Positions 44,906-54,456 of a stretch of DNA of 64,000 bases are shown piece by piece. A program made the position numbers and the translations under genes. Under the pieces are notes generated by a model. It was not told the origin of the DNA. It worked only from the letters and a program-made list of their open reading frames with translations, and did no database searches. Origin of the DNA: Campylobacterales bacterium (GTDB lineage: Bacteria; Campylobacterota; Campylobacteria; Campylobacterales; Sulfurovaceae); assembly GCA_014763895.1 (NCBI GenBank), contig JACXUM010000004.1, positions 1 through 64,000 on the forward strand, read 5' to 3'. How positions within the stretch are numbered: the stretch's first letter is position 1; each line of letters begins with the position of its first letter.

Positions 44906-46053
44906 TTTTTAGCTTCTTCAAGTTTTTCAACATATATATTCAAATGATTAGTTACCTCATCAGCATCCAGTTCAAACTTTGCATTCTCATTTTGAAGTAT
45001 TTCTGTGTCAATTTTATCTTCTTGCAAAGATATATATCTGCTTGCATAAAAACCGACTTTATCTATATCTTTCAAAAATCCGTAGATTTTTCCTTTTTTT
45101 GGCTCTGTATAATCAAGTACATAGTTTTTCCCGCTTGCGATAGTTTGAAGTACAACTGAGTGAAATCTCATACCTATATTAAAATAAGCATTTTGATACA
45201 CCTCTATTGTTTCTTTAAGAGTTAAATTTGCATTTTGAACTTTTATATTTTTTAAATTTAAATCCATAGCTATACTATTTAAAAACACTCTATCATCATT
45301 GCCTACGTAAAAATAGTGCATAGGTATCAGTCGTATCTCTCTATCTGAATATTTAACTGCTACATCTTCGATAAACTTTTTCAACTCTTCATTGATATTT
45401 TTAAAATCTTTTTGCTTATTGTATTCAAGTGGGAACTCTCTTAAATTGATAGCGATATAGTCTTGTTGTGTAAGAGTGTTTTTTTTATTAAACTCCAAAG
45501 TACATTCAACAGCAGGGTCATAACTTGTATTTACAAGACTTTCATCAAAGTACTTATTAAACTCTTTGTAAATCTCTTGCAGATTCTCTTTTGACTTGCT
45601 ATCTCTTAAAATCACAATATCACTATTTTGGGCTATTTCTAAAACTGATTTACGGTATTTTTTTTGAAAAAGCGGTCCTATTCCACAACCTAAAAGTGCC
45701 GTTTTTTTACCTAATTTTCTTGCTTTTTTAAAAGCATACTCCACCATAAAAAGTTCACTCAAATCCATCAAAGGGCCACCACCCATAGCCACCAAATCCG
45801 ACTCTTTTATGGCAAGTTCGAGTTCCCTGGAGTCTTTGGAATTAAAAATTTCTATTTTAAAGTCTGTAGCAGTTATCTCTTTATAAAAACTATAGTCTTC
45901 ATTGATGGTTCTTTCACTAAAAAATGGATACAAACTTCCAAGCTTTATCTCAAATTCTCCATACACTTTTGCAAAAAAAGAGAAAAGCCCAGCTAATATT
46001 GCTCTATCGCCTATCGTTTCAGTTCCATACCATCCAATGATTGTTATTTTCAT
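44902..46053 (-). CDS. polysaccharide pyruvyl transferase family protein
   Basis: A 383-residue protein starting MKITIIGWYGTETIGDRAIL, with DLVAMGGGPLMDL, LLGCGIGPL, and the C-terminal MRFHSVVLQTIASGK, the signature of CsaB/WcaK-type transferases. Members move pyruvate from PEP to a sugar as a ketal, making the glycan anionic; some relatives do other jobs. Base composition is much more AT-rich than the flanks (15 of 60 G/C in the row from 45181), so it was probably acquired. ATG start, 1-nt overlap with the radical SAM gene. Confidence 0.85.
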   Translation of the reverse strand: MKITIIGWYGTETIGDRAILAGLFSFFAKVYGEFEIKLGSLYPFFSERTINEDYSFYKEITATDFKIEIFNSKDSRELELAIKESDLVAMGGGPLMDLSELFMVEYAFKKARKLGKKTALLGCGIGPLFQKKYRKSVLEIAQNSDIVILRDSKSKENLQEIYKEFNKYFDESLVNTSYDPAVECTLEFNKKNTLTQQDYIAINLREFPLEYNKQKDFKNINEELKKFIEDVAVKYSDREIRLIPMHYFYVGNDDRVFLNSIAMDLNLKNIKVQNANLTLKETIEVYQNAYFNIGMRFHSVVLQTIASGKNYVLDYTEPKKGKIYGFLKDIDKVGFYASRYISLQEDKIDTEILQNENAKFELDADEVTNHLNIYVEKLEEAKK

Positions 46054-47207
46054 TACATAAACCTCAATTTCAACTGATACAACTTCATAGCAAATCTGTC
46101 TTTAAAAATATCACTCAAAAATTTCAATACATTTTTAAATTCTGGCTGTCCGTTGTAATCATGAATACATCCGTCGCAACTATTTTTAATAATACTTTTT
46201 CGATACTCAATGTTTTTATCATCAAAAAATATCTTTTCACCTTTTTCTTTTCGCAAGCTCCCAATACTATCACTTGCGACTGCACAATAATAAAGTTCTC
46301 CTCTGCTATCAAGAGTAATGCCCTCATCTTTCCATGCACATCCAAGCATTCTTTTTGGATTTTTTGAGTTAAGCCATGAGAAAATAGCGTAGTATTTAAA
46401 TCTATTTGCTAAATCTTTTGCTTGTGACATTTGATAATGAAAAAACTCTTTTGCACTTTGTCTAAGTGGGCTGTAAATTACCGAGTATTGATCTCTTAGC
46501 TTATCACTTTCTATTCTCTTATTATCTATACCCAAACGATACTTGATATTATATTTTTTGCTTTTTGCATATGTGTCAAGTTCGACAAGATAGTCAATAT
46601 TTTGCTTAACAATCGTACATCCGATGTCATAACTGTCGCAATACTTTGACTGGTTTTTAATGATTTCATCGATAGTAGAGGTGGTTTTTTCAAAAACATT
46701 TGGCTTGCCTCTGACAGTATTATGCACTTCACCAACTCCATCAAGGGATATAGCCACATGAAAACTTACACCTTTTTCACAACACATTTTATATATTGCT
46801 TCAAGTGATTTCAATAATGGCCTTTGACTAAATCCATGAGAGATAATATTAAGTGATTTAATTTTAGGAAGGGATAAAATCTCTCTTGCATACTCTGGTA
46901 AATTTGGTATCAAAGAGGGTTCACCTCCATTTATGCCAACAGCTTCAACTTCTTTAAAAATATCATCATTCATAAACTTTGCAAATTCTTCTACGGTCGC
47001 TTCACCGCTATGATCCATCTGCCAAATATTACACATCACACATCTAGCATTGCAGTTGTATGTGATAGGAAGCTGTATTACTTTTGGATACTTCTTTTTA
47101 CTTCCATCTATAGGGGGGAAAGAGGATGTTTGTAAAAACCGTAGTGCTTTTGCTAATAAAAAAAGTTTTTTGTTTTTTTTAATAAGCTGAATTAGTTGTT
47201 GTTTCAT
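46053..47207 (-). CDS. radical SAM protein with SPASM-like C-terminus
   Basis: A 384-residue protein with the [4Fe-4S]/SAM motif CNARCVMC (C52, C56, C59), INGGEPSL as the SAM-binding GGE, and further cysteines in MLGCAWKDEG, YYCAVASD and NSCDGCIHDY that resemble a SPASM auxiliary-cluster region. In this locus it may modify a sugar (for example epimerise, dehydrate or methylate), but similar proteins act on peptides. It lies in the AT-rich segment. ATG start, directly adjacent to the flippase stop. Confidence 0.85.
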   Translation of the reverse strand: MKQQLIQLIKKNKKLFLLAKALRFLQTSSFPPIDGSKKKYPKVIQLPITYNCNARCVMCNIWQMDHSGEATVEEFAKFMNDDIFKEVEAVGINGGEPSLIPNLPEYAREILSLPKIKSLNIISHGFSQRPLLKSLEAIYKMCCEKGVSFHVAISLDGVGEVHNTVRGKPNVFEKTTSTIDEIIKNQSKYCDSYDIGCTIVKQNIDYLVELDTYAKSKKYNIKYRLGIDNKRIESDKLRDQYSVIYSPLRQSAKEFFHYQMSQAKDLANRFKYYAIFSWLNSKNPKRMLGCAWKDEGITLDSRGELYYCAVASDSIGSLRKEKGEKIFFDDKNIEYRKSIIKNSCDGCIHDYNGQPEFKNVLKFLSDIFKDRFAMKLYQLKLRFM

Positions 47208-48509
47208 TTAATTCCTCATAAGAAGTAGTGATTTTGTTTTAAGATAGAATATTTGTCTAGTTGAAGATGAAAATAAATCATATAAGTAAAAAGCTGCTAT
47301 ATAAGCTATTAATGAAGCATAGGCGGCTCCAATTATTCCATACTTTGGTATAAAATACAAATTTAATAAAATGTTAATTATCATCCCAAATAAATTTCTA
47401 TAAAAATTTAACATAGTTTTATTTTCACTAATAAGCCATCTCCCGCTAGATACACCTAAGTAAACAAATATAGCAGAAAAAATATGTATTGCTAGAATTG
47501 ATGAAGCAGCAATAAATTCTTGACCATATAAAAACGATATAATATAATCAGATAGAAAATACACTGCTATAGATAATGAATATGAAATTATAATTAAAAA
47601 TAAAAATAAATTTTGAATTCTTTTGTAATAAAACTCTTCAGAAACTTTTTTTGCATTGACTATAGCAGGAAATAGTGAATTGCAAATAAGTACACCTATA
47701 CCAAACCAAACTTCACTTAGTTTTACTGCAGCTGCATAATATCCAACTTGAGTACTGTCAAACATTTCTTTGATCATGACTTGATCGATTTTCATATATA
47801 TGGAGTTTATCACTCCTGCAATAATCAAAGGTGCAGAATCTTTTAAAAGTTTTTTCGCTAAGAAAATATTAAACTTCCAGTTTTTAAGTAATTGTGACTG
47901 TTTGAAATAAAAATAAATAAATCCACATGTCAAAACAAAGCTATCAAATAACACCACTAACGCAAAAGCTATAAGCGGCGCTTCGTAGAGTATCAGAGCG
48001 ATTTTGACTACAGAACTGGCAAAAAGACTGATGATGTTGGCAAATACAACATAGCGGCTTAGCACTTTGCTTTGGAAGTAAAAGTCGATGACATTAAAAC
48101 TTTGAAATACTGTCGCTGATGCAATAATGAAGACTAGTATATTTGTGTAGTGGTCATTGGATGTAAAGTTTATAGCTATAGCCAAAATAAGCAGCACTGC
48201 AAAAGCACCTATGAGCTTGAGCCAAAAGGCTGTTCCGATAAGCTCATCTCTCCTGCTCTCATCTTTAACTAGCTCTCGCACCACGATGCCATCAAGACCA
48301 AGCGTAGCGATAGCGGTAAACAACCCCACAAAGCTCTGCACATAAGACAAAAGTCCAAACTGCTCCGGGCCAAGGTATCTTGCCACCCATATCCCGACAA
48401 AAAGCCCTACAACCATGCGCAGGATCTTCTCACCAAAAAGCCAAGAGGTATTTTTGAAGTATTTCATGAACCCCTGATGATTTTTGAGAGATATTAGTTT
48501 TTTGATCAT
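47208..48509 (-). CDS. Wzx-type flippase (second copy), mosaic composition
   Basis: A 433-residue polysaccharide transporter with about 12-14 spans. It opens KYFKNTSWLFGEKILRMVVGLFVG, then VARYLGPEQFGLLSYVQS, the classic N-terminus of the O-antigen flippase family. It should flip an undecaprenyl-PP-glycan to the periplasm. Base composition changes abruptly near 47940: the row from 47881 has 13 of 60 G/C, the row from 47941 has 27. The gene looks like a recombinant, yet the frame is open. ATG start 7 nt after a small ORF. Confidence 0.9.
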   Translation of the reverse strand: MIKKLISLKNHQGFMKYFKNTSWLFGEKILRMVVGLFVGIWVARYLGPEQFGLLSYVQSFVGLFTAIATLGLDGIVVRELVKDESRRDELIGTAFWLKLIGAFAVLLILAIAINFTSNDHYTNILVFIIASATVFQSFNVIDFYFQSKVLSRYVVFANIISLFASSVVKIALILYEAPLIAFALVVLFDSFVLTCGFIYFYFKQSQLLKNWKFNIFLAKKLLKDSAPLIIAGVINSIYMKIDQVMIKEMFDSTQVGYYAAAVKLSEVWFGIGVLICNSLFPAIVNAKKVSEEFYYKRIQNLFLFLIIISYSLSIAVYFLSDYIISFLYGQEFIAASSILAIHIFSAIFVYLGVSSGRWLISENKTMLNFYRNLFGMIINILLNLYFIPKYGIIGAAYASLIAYIAAFYLYDLFSSSTRQIFYLKTKSLLLMRN

Positions 48510-48516
48510 TTGCTTT

Positions 48517-48660
48517 CTATATACCTTCGCAGATGCTCTTTATCTCATCTGTGTGCATTCCTGACTTACGGTTTCTAAGATATTTTATATCGTTGTTTAT
48601 TATAGCGTTTAAATATACAATCGGCGTTAATTTCCGCGACATATCGCCTTTTGGCTTCAT
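48517..48660 (-). CDS. small ORF of 47 codons between GT4 and flippase genes
   Basis: Begins MKPKGDMSRKLTPIVYLNAI and ends MHTDEIKSICEGI; ATG at 48658-48660 with AAGGGC 5 nt upstream and TAG 7 nt before the flippase start, so it fits the operon well. There is no family I recognise. It may be a true small protein or the tail of a gene lost by recombination at this junction, which sits about 0.7 kb from a base-composition break. Confidence 0.45.
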   Translation of the reverse strand: MKPKGDMSRKLTPIVYLNAIINNDIKYLRNRKSGMHTDEIKSICEGI

Positions 48661-48686
48661 TCTAGCCCTTATACAAGTTTGCCTTT

Positions 48687-49898
48687 TTACAACAGTTCCA
48701 GATACTTTTTTGCCAATTGCATATAGGTAAAATGCTCCAATACATACTTTCTGCCTGCAAGTCCCAGTTTCTCACGCTCTTGTTGCGGCATTTCGTATAT
48801 CTCTGCGATAGCCTTGGCAACGGCTTCAGGATTCTCAGCCTCGACAGAGATGCCACAACCGGCTATTTCGATCAAATTATGCTCACCAGAATCGATCGCA
48901 TAAATAATGGGTTTTGCACTGTACATATAATCAAAGACCTTGTTTGGGGAGACGCCGAAGCGGAACAGACTTTCACTTTGCAATCCTATGTAGCACGCAT
49001 CAAACAATGCCAAGATGCTTTGTACCTGCTGCTTGGTGATAGAATCGATAAAAACGACATTCTCCAATGCCCCGTAACGCTTGATCAAGCTTGCTTTTTC
49101 CTGTCCCTCTCCGACGATTATAAAAACGATATCCGTCTTCCCTTTTAAGTGTACCGCAGCTTCCAAAAATACCTCCAGCGCATTGGATACACCGATCTTC
49201 CCGGTATAGCCTACGATAAATTTCTCTTTGGGTATCTGTGCTCTTACATTTTCATCCAACGGCTGAACCTCTTCCATCTCTTTAAGATCAATCCCGTTGC
49301 TGATCCAATGAAACGGTCTGTCTATCCCCAGATCCTTCATATGCTGGCCATAGTTTTGAAGGTTAGATACGATGATATCGCTTTTTTTCAAAGCAAACCT
49401 TTCAAACCATCCCATCAATACAACGAAAGGGTTTGTTTTTGAAAACCCTCCAAGCTCGATAAGCGTCAGCGGCCAGATATCCCTTACTTCAAAGATCAGT
49501 TTGGCATGGTATTTTTTGGCCAGCCAATAGGCTGGAAGGATCGAAAAAGGCGCTGTCGGCGAACAGATGATGACATCGGGTTTACCCGGTATGTATTTTG
49601 AGATAAAAAAAAGTTTCATCATAAACTCGAACCATTTATAGACCCTTTTCTTGTCAAATGACTTCATATACTTGACCACCTTGATCCACAAAAACCGTAC
49701 CCCTTCTACATTTTCAACTTTATACGTAGACTCTGCCATCTGGGGCAACTGTTTCAAAAAATGCGAATAGGCACCGGAAATGATCGTCGTATCGCAACCG
49801 GCATCGTTAAAGGCTTTTGCCAGGTAATAATGCCTGAATGTCATCCCGTATTTCGGGCTGCCGGCATATTCGTTGATGATCCAGATGCGCTTATTCAT
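48687..49898 (-). CDS. family 4 glycosyltransferase (WbuB-like)
   Basis: A 403-residue GT-B enzyme opening MNKRIWIINEYAGSPKYGMT, with HAKLIFEVRDIWPLTLIELG and GVSPNKVFDYMYSAKP, the pattern of WbuB/WcaI-type transferases that often add a deoxy-aminosugar such as L-FucNAc. ATG start; its first 8 nt overlap the end of the WbpI-like gene. Donor assignment is by family resemblance only. Confidence 0.87.
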   Translation of the reverse strand: MNKRIWIINEYAGSPKYGMTFRHYYLAKAFNDAGCDTTIISGAYSHFLKQLPQMAESTYKVENVEGVRFLWIKVVKYMKSFDKKRVYKWFEFMMKLFFISKYIPGKPDVIICSPTAPFSILPAYWLAKKYHAKLIFEVRDIWPLTLIELGGFSKTNPFVVLMGWFERFALKKSDIIVSNLQNYGQHMKDLGIDRPFHWISNGIDLKEMEEVQPLDENVRAQIPKEKFIVGYTGKIGVSNALEVFLEAAVHLKGKTDIVFIIVGEGQEKASLIKRYGALENVVFIDSITKQQVQSILALFDACYIGLQSESLFRFGVSPNKVFDYMYSAKPIIYAIDSGEHNLIEIAGCGISVEAENPEAVAKAIAEIYEMPQQEREKLGLAGRKYVLEHFTYMQLAKKYLELL

Positions 49899-50958
49899 AG
49901 TTTAGCAATCCATCCACGATGTGCCTGCAGGCTTCACCGCCGCCGTAAAGATCAATATTAAAATCATCACTAAAGAACGAATTTCGGTTGATATAGATAT
50001 CCAAGATCCTGTTTTTATCAGCACCGGCCAAGATGTTGAACGTATGTTTGACAAGCTCTACCCATTCGGTCTCATCCCTTAAAGTGATACACGGTTTTGC
50101 AAAGAAAAACGCCTCTTTTTGAAGCCCGCCGCTGTCGGTCATGACCAATGAACAGTGATCGATCAGCCACACCATCTCCAAATAACCGACAGGTTCTATG
50201 ATCGTCAGGTTATTTATAGTGATATCTAGATTTTCCAGTATCTTTTTTGTTCTGGGATGAAGAGGCAAGATGATCTGTTTTTCTTTGCCTATCGCTTCAA
50301 GCGCTTCAACAATATTTTTAAGCCTGTTTGCATCATCGGTGTTCTCTGCCCTATGGATCGTACAGAGGATGAAATCTTCTTTGATATCCAAAGGCGGCTT
50401 GAGTGCAAGATTTTTATAAAAGAGTGCGCCGTCCTGCATTACATCGCCGCTTTTGATGATTTTGCAGTCAAAATTTGCATACCCTTCGTTTTGGAGATTT
50501 TGTATCGCTGTATCGGTAGGACAAAAGAGCAGTGTACTCACCCTGTCGGTCAGAATACGGTTGACCTCTTCAGGCATTTTCATATTAAAACTTCTTAACC
50601 CAGCTTCTATGTGTGCTACTTTGATATGCATTTTTGAAGCAGCCAAAGCCCCCGCAAGCGTGGAGTTTGTATCCCCATAGACCATCACCCAATCAGGTTT
50701 TTCAATCTCCAGCACCTCTTCGATCTTCTCAAGCATCTGTCCTGTCATCGCACCGTGACTTTTACCGTTGATACCCAAAAAATAATCCGGTTTCGGGATC
50801 TGCATCTGTTCAAAAAAGATATCGGACATATTGGCATCATAATGCTGCCCGGTGTGTACGATCACCTCCTGGATAGTTTCATGTTTGGCTATTTCCCTGC
50901 TTACGCTTCCCGCTTTGATAAACTGCGGTCTGGCACCTAATATCGTTACGATTTTCAT
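49891..50958 (-). CDS. wbpI: UDP-N-acetylglucosamine 2-epimerase family, WbpI-like
   Basis: A 355-residue non-hydrolysing 2-epimerase, with GARPQFIKAGSVSREI, TGQHYDANMSDIFFEQ, YGDTNSTLAGALAASK, AHIEAGLRSFNMKMPEE and TDSGGLQKEAFFF. WecB acts on UDP-GlcNAc, WbpI on UDP-GlcNAc(3NAc)A. Full WbpA, WbpB, WbpE and WbpD homologues are in the same operon, so the product is probably UDP-ManNAc(3NAc)A; the choice of WbpI over WecB rests on that context and the RSFNMKMPEE segment. ATG start, ATGA overlap upstream. Confidence 0.85.
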   Translation of the reverse strand: MKIVTILGARPQFIKAGSVSREIAKHETIQEVIVHTGQHYDANMSDIFFEQMQIPKPDYFLGINGKSHGAMTGQMLEKIEEVLEIEKPDWVMVYGDTNSTLAGALAASKMHIKVAHIEAGLRSFNMKMPEEVNRILTDRVSTLLFCPTDTAIQNLQNEGYANFDCKIIKSGDVMQDGALFYKNLALKPPLDIKEDFILCTIHRAENTDDANRLKNIVEALEAIGKEKQIILPLHPRTKKILENLDITINNLTIIEPVGYLEMVWLIDHCSLVMTDSGGLQKEAFFFAKPCITLRDETEWVELVKHTFNILAGADKNRILDIYINRNSFFSDDFNIDLYGGGEACRHIVDGLLNYE

Positions 50959-52052
50959 TTAACACAACTCCTATATAGATCGATCATCTGGTTCACGTTA
51001 TCCTCCCACTGATAAAACTTTTGCACTCTTTGCCTTCCTCTTTTTCCCATCTCTTTTCTTAACGTTTCATCCATTACCACTCTTTCAATGGCCTTGGCTG
51101 TTTTGATCGGGTCTCTTGGTGGAACCACCAAACCGCTTACCCCCTCTTCGACTACTTCCGGCAATCCCCCTACATTGGAGACGATGACCGGCCGTTCGCA
51201 TGAAGAAGCTTCGATCACTGCTACCCCGAAACTTTCACTGTTGGAGACCGATACGAATATCGACAGCATATTATGATATCTCGGTACTTCCTCATAGGGA
51301 ACTTTGCCGGTAAAGAGCGTTTGATCTGCGATACCAAGATCTTTTGCAAGCTTTTTCAGTTCTCCTTCCAAACTGCCGCCGCCTACGATCAACAGCCTCA
51401 GCGGCAATTGTGGATACTTATCGTAAACAATCTTGAACGCTTTGATGAGATACTCGATGCCATACACCTCTTCGAGGCTTTTGATCGTACCGATGACCAG
51501 ATCATCCTTGTCAAACAGGCCCTCCACCTGCATCGGTCTGAATCTCTGGGTATCGATACCAAAGGGAATCACTCCGATCTCTTTATCGGTATAATGCTTG
51601 GTTTCTTCGGCCATAGCCCATGAGGTGGAAAGAATCCTGTCTGCTCTTTTGAGATTATACTCCAAGATCAGCTTATGAAGCCATGATTTAGATGGGAAAC
51701 TGAAAACATCGCTTCCCCATACCGATACGATCAACGGCGAAAATCCGCATAATGCTCCTATGAGTCCGTAACTGCTTGCAAAATGTGCATGAACAATATC
51801 GGGCTGGAATTCTCTGATCATCTTTTTGACCATAGGAAGTGCTTTAAGATATTTTAACTTACCGATAGCCCCCTGATCTCTATCTATGGTTCTTTCTAAC
51901 GTTTGTATCTTGATATGTTCTAGCCCATCATAATCGCGGGCATTCAAATCACCCAATCCAAAGATAGCGACCTCCATCCCTTCTTGTGCCAAAGATATTG
52001 CCCATTTGATTGTATGTACGGAATTGGGGTCGGCCAACAATAAAATCTTCAT
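50955..52052 (-). CDS. family 4 glycosyltransferase
   Basis: A 365-residue GT-B enzyme: MKILLLADPNSVHTIKWA, DIVHAHFASSYGLIGAL, KSLEEVYGIEYLIKAF, and the donor site SVSNSESFGVAVIEASSCE. It resembles transferases such as PelF/PglJ-like proteins. Start at ATG 52050-52052 with GGATGG 8 nt upstream; an ATG four codons earlier has no site. One nt after the fusion gene. Confidence 0.88.
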   Translation of the reverse strand: MKILLLADPNSVHTIKWAISLAQEGMEVAIFGLGDLNARDYDGLEHIKIQTLERTIDRDQGAIGKLKYLKALPMVKKMIREFQPDIVHAHFASSYGLIGALCGFSPLIVSVWGSDVFSFPSKSWLHKLILEYNLKRADRILSTSWAMAEETKHYTDKEIGVIPFGIDTQRFRPMQVEGLFDKDDLVIGTIKSLEEVYGIEYLIKAFKIVYDKYPQLPLRLLIVGGGSLEGELKKLAKDLGIADQTLFTGKVPYEEVPRYHNMLSIFVSVSNSESFGVAVIEASSCERPVIVSNVGGLPEVVEEGVSGLVVPPRDPIKTAKAIERVVMDETLRKEMGKRGRQRVQKFYQWEDNVNQMIDLYRSCVK

Positions 52053-52053
52053 T

Positions 52054-54456
52054 TTAGTTGCCATCCAAAAGTTTTTCTACTTCTTTCACTTCCGCATCCA
52101 TCCGTTCATCCCAAGTCCACAATCTCTCTTTTTCGGTTTTCCGAATGTTTTCAAGAATGGCATTTTTCAAATTGCTATCGTTCATCACCTCTTCCATATC
52201 TTTGGCAATATTTTCATATAAATTTTCATCTATATCATAGATAAAACCATTTTTTCTATGTTTGATCCAGTTTGACGTATCGCCGTTATTCAAAGTAAAA
52301 ATAATTTTATTGGCCCTTATGGCTTCCAACAGCGGATTTCCGACATTCGACAAATCATACATCGACAGAAAATAATCCGAGACATTGAGATACTGTTTGA
52401 CCGTCTCATTGGGGATAGCACCGACAAATACCACGTTATCTTGCAGATTTAATGTTTCTACAAGCCGTTGCAGCTCATTTTTTAGCACTCCCTCACCAAT
52501 GATGAAATATTTAAAATTTCTATTTTTTAACTTTGCTACGCTCTGGATCGCTCTATCCACTCTTTTCCATCCCTCCAAACGCGACACAGTCAAAAAGACT
52601 GCTTCATCTCTCAACCCGAGTTGTTTTCTGAAAGATTCGATCGCTTCGTAGCCAAGTTTTTGTTCGTTCACGCCATTCACCCAAAATTTGAAGTTGTGCA
52701 AACTTTTGGAGTTGAATACTCGCATGGCTTTATCACCCATCGTGCCGTCATCGGTCATGATGCATAAATCCGATGCTGATCGTATCGCCATCATATGATC
52801 CAGATTAAGCAGCAGTTTTGCATACTGTTTTTTCTCATAATATTGGGTCAGCCAGGTACCCATAAACCGATTGACAAACCGATAGTTTCGACGGAAAGTA
52901 AACCATTTCAGTATATTTGCTGCCAAAACGCCGTGCATCTCATAGCCATAGACAACAGAAATATTTTTTTCTTTCATGATTTTCAAGGCATGTTTTACCA
53001 ACATCATGATCGTGATATAGCCGATTATTTTGGAAAATACCGTTTTGATGACGTGGTTGCCCAGTCTGTCTTTTATATGCGCAAAGGGCATATAAAATCT
53101 TGTGATCTTCACACCTTCTGGATTGATCTCTTTTTCATAAAAATAATTACCGCTTTTTGAATTATCCCTGGCAACTATATAATTCACATCCCATCCATGC
53201 TGTACATAGGCTTCCGGTGTTTTCCTGATAACCTGTATGGATTTTTCTTTAAAATCATTGGCAGATAAAAACAAAATCGATTTTTCTTTCATTTTTCGTG
53301 CATCCCTGTTATTTTTAACACTATACAATAAAAAGGCCGAAGAGAAGACCATAAACAAAGCAGGTGTTACATAATAACGGCTGTCTACATAGACAAATAC
53401 CGCCGTTACGGCGATGATATAAGAGGTAACCGTAAAGGAAAAAATCCAAATGACTTTAAATTTTTTCTCCAGTTTTTTATAGTTGGATAACAGCATCAAA
53501 GACAAAGTCATCCATAAGAAAAACAGAAGGGCATAAAGCTCGTTATCCGCATTCACCGTATATTTTGACAATCTCCAGCAATATCCTCCAATAGCTTTGG
53601 ATGGTTCATCGATGACAAATCGGACAACCTCCCGTTTTAAGAGATCCGCTCTCTCTTTCCAGCCCGATACATTCTGCAAGGGTTTTACCGCCATCTCTTG
53701 CATCTTTGAGGGTAAATCCTTCCAGCTGGAGGAACGATAGGCTTGTGTCAACGGGATATATCTGTTCCAGGCGCAGTAAAGAGGAATCTCCGAATAGGTT
53801 CCGCTTAACAATCTTTTATCACCGTAATGAGCATAGGAGTAATTTCCAATCGCAACCAAAGAACCAAAGAAAAGCAACAAGGCCCCGATCATCTCTTTTC
53901 GGAGCATACTTTTTTGAATCAAAAGATAGAGGATTACCGGTACCGTCAGATAGGCAAAAGGCATCAGGATCGGACGTATCAGTACCGAAATCAGCAAAGC
54001 TGTCGCAAAAAAAATGAAGGTATACAGGTTTTGATGCCTTACCATAAGCGTCAGGGTATAAAACAGCAAAACACCCGAAAAGATCAATGCTGCTTCCATC
54101 CCCCAGATATTGAGCGGTGTCAATATCTGAATAAAAACAAAAATAAGCGCGAGTGAAAGCCCCACATTGATCTTGAGATTTTCAAATGCCTCAAACAAAA
54201 TGACAAAGGAGACAACAAGCAAAAAAAGCGTAAACCAATACCCGCTGATACCCATTTTCAATGCCAAAGAGATCATCAACGGATATCCGACCGGGGGAAG
54301 TATCTCATCATGCCGTATGGTATCGAAATACCCGGTTCCATTAAGCAGATTTTCCGCAAGCCCCACATACAACTGTGCATCAGGGCCGGATGGAACAATC
54401 TGGATAAACACGACTGTAAAAAAGGCAAGCAGTAGGTAAGAGGACAACCGTATCAT
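52054..54456 (-). CDS. GT-C membrane glycosyltransferase fused to a GT4 domain
   Basis: An 800-residue protein. Residues 1 to about 385 form a membrane half with 9-11 spans and a first periplasmic loop GPDAQLYVGLAENLLNGTGY and PPVGYPL, resembling ArnT/PMT-type GT-C enzymes that use polyprenyl-phosphate sugars. From about residue 390 (KSILFLSANDFKEKS) a complete GT4 domain follows, with RLEGWKRVDRAIQSV, GVLKNELQRLVETLNL and NVGNPLLEAIRANK. One open frame, no frameshift. It combines a presumed periplasmic and a cytosolic transferase. Directly after gtrA-like and DPM-like genes, which would supply its polyprenyl-sugar donor. Confidence 0.85.
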   Translation of the reverse strand: MIRLSSYLLLAFFTVVFIQIVPSGPDAQLYVGLAENLLNGTGYFDTIRHDEILPPVGYPLMISLALKMGISGYWFTLFLLVVSFVILFEAFENLKINVGLSLALIFVFIQILTPLNIWGMEAALIFSGVLLFYTLTLMVRHQNLYTFIFFATALLISVLIRPILMPFAYLTVPVILYLLIQKSMLRKEMIGALLLFFGSLVAIGNYSYAHYGDKRLLSGTYSEIPLYCAWNRYIPLTQAYRSSSWKDLPSKMQEMAVKPLQNVSGWKERADLLKREVVRFVIDEPSKAIGGYCWRLSKYTVNADNELYALLFFLWMTLSLMLLSNYKKLEKKFKVIWIFSFTVTSYIIAVTAVFVYVDSRYYVTPALFMVFSSAFLLYSVKNNRDARKMKEKSILFLSANDFKEKSIQVIRKTPEAYVQHGWDVNYIVARDNSKSGNYFYEKEINPEGVKITRFYMPFAHIKDRLGNHVIKTVFSKIIGYITIMMLVKHALKIMKEKNISVVYGYEMHGVLAANILKWFTFRRNYRFVNRFMGTWLTQYYEKKQYAKLLLNLDHMMAIRSASDLCIMTDDGTMGDKAMRVFNSKSLHNFKFWVNGVNEQKLGYEAIESFRKQLGLRDEAVFLTVSRLEGWKRVDRAIQSVAKLKNRNFKYFIIGEGVLKNELQRLVETLNLQDNVVFVGAIPNETVKQYLNVSDYFLSMYDLSNVGNPLLEAIRANKIIFTLNNGDTSNWIKHRKNGFIYDIDENLYENIAKDMEEVMNDSNLKNAILENIRKTEKERLWTWDERMDAEVKEVEKLLDGN

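Noticed and set aside
49891-50958. Plain WecB (UDP-GlcNAc to UDP-ManNAc)
   Set aside because: Kept only as an alternative: the same operon holds all other UDP-ManNAc(3NAc)A enzymes and no WecC is left over, since the single 6-dehydrogenase is needed for the WbpA step.
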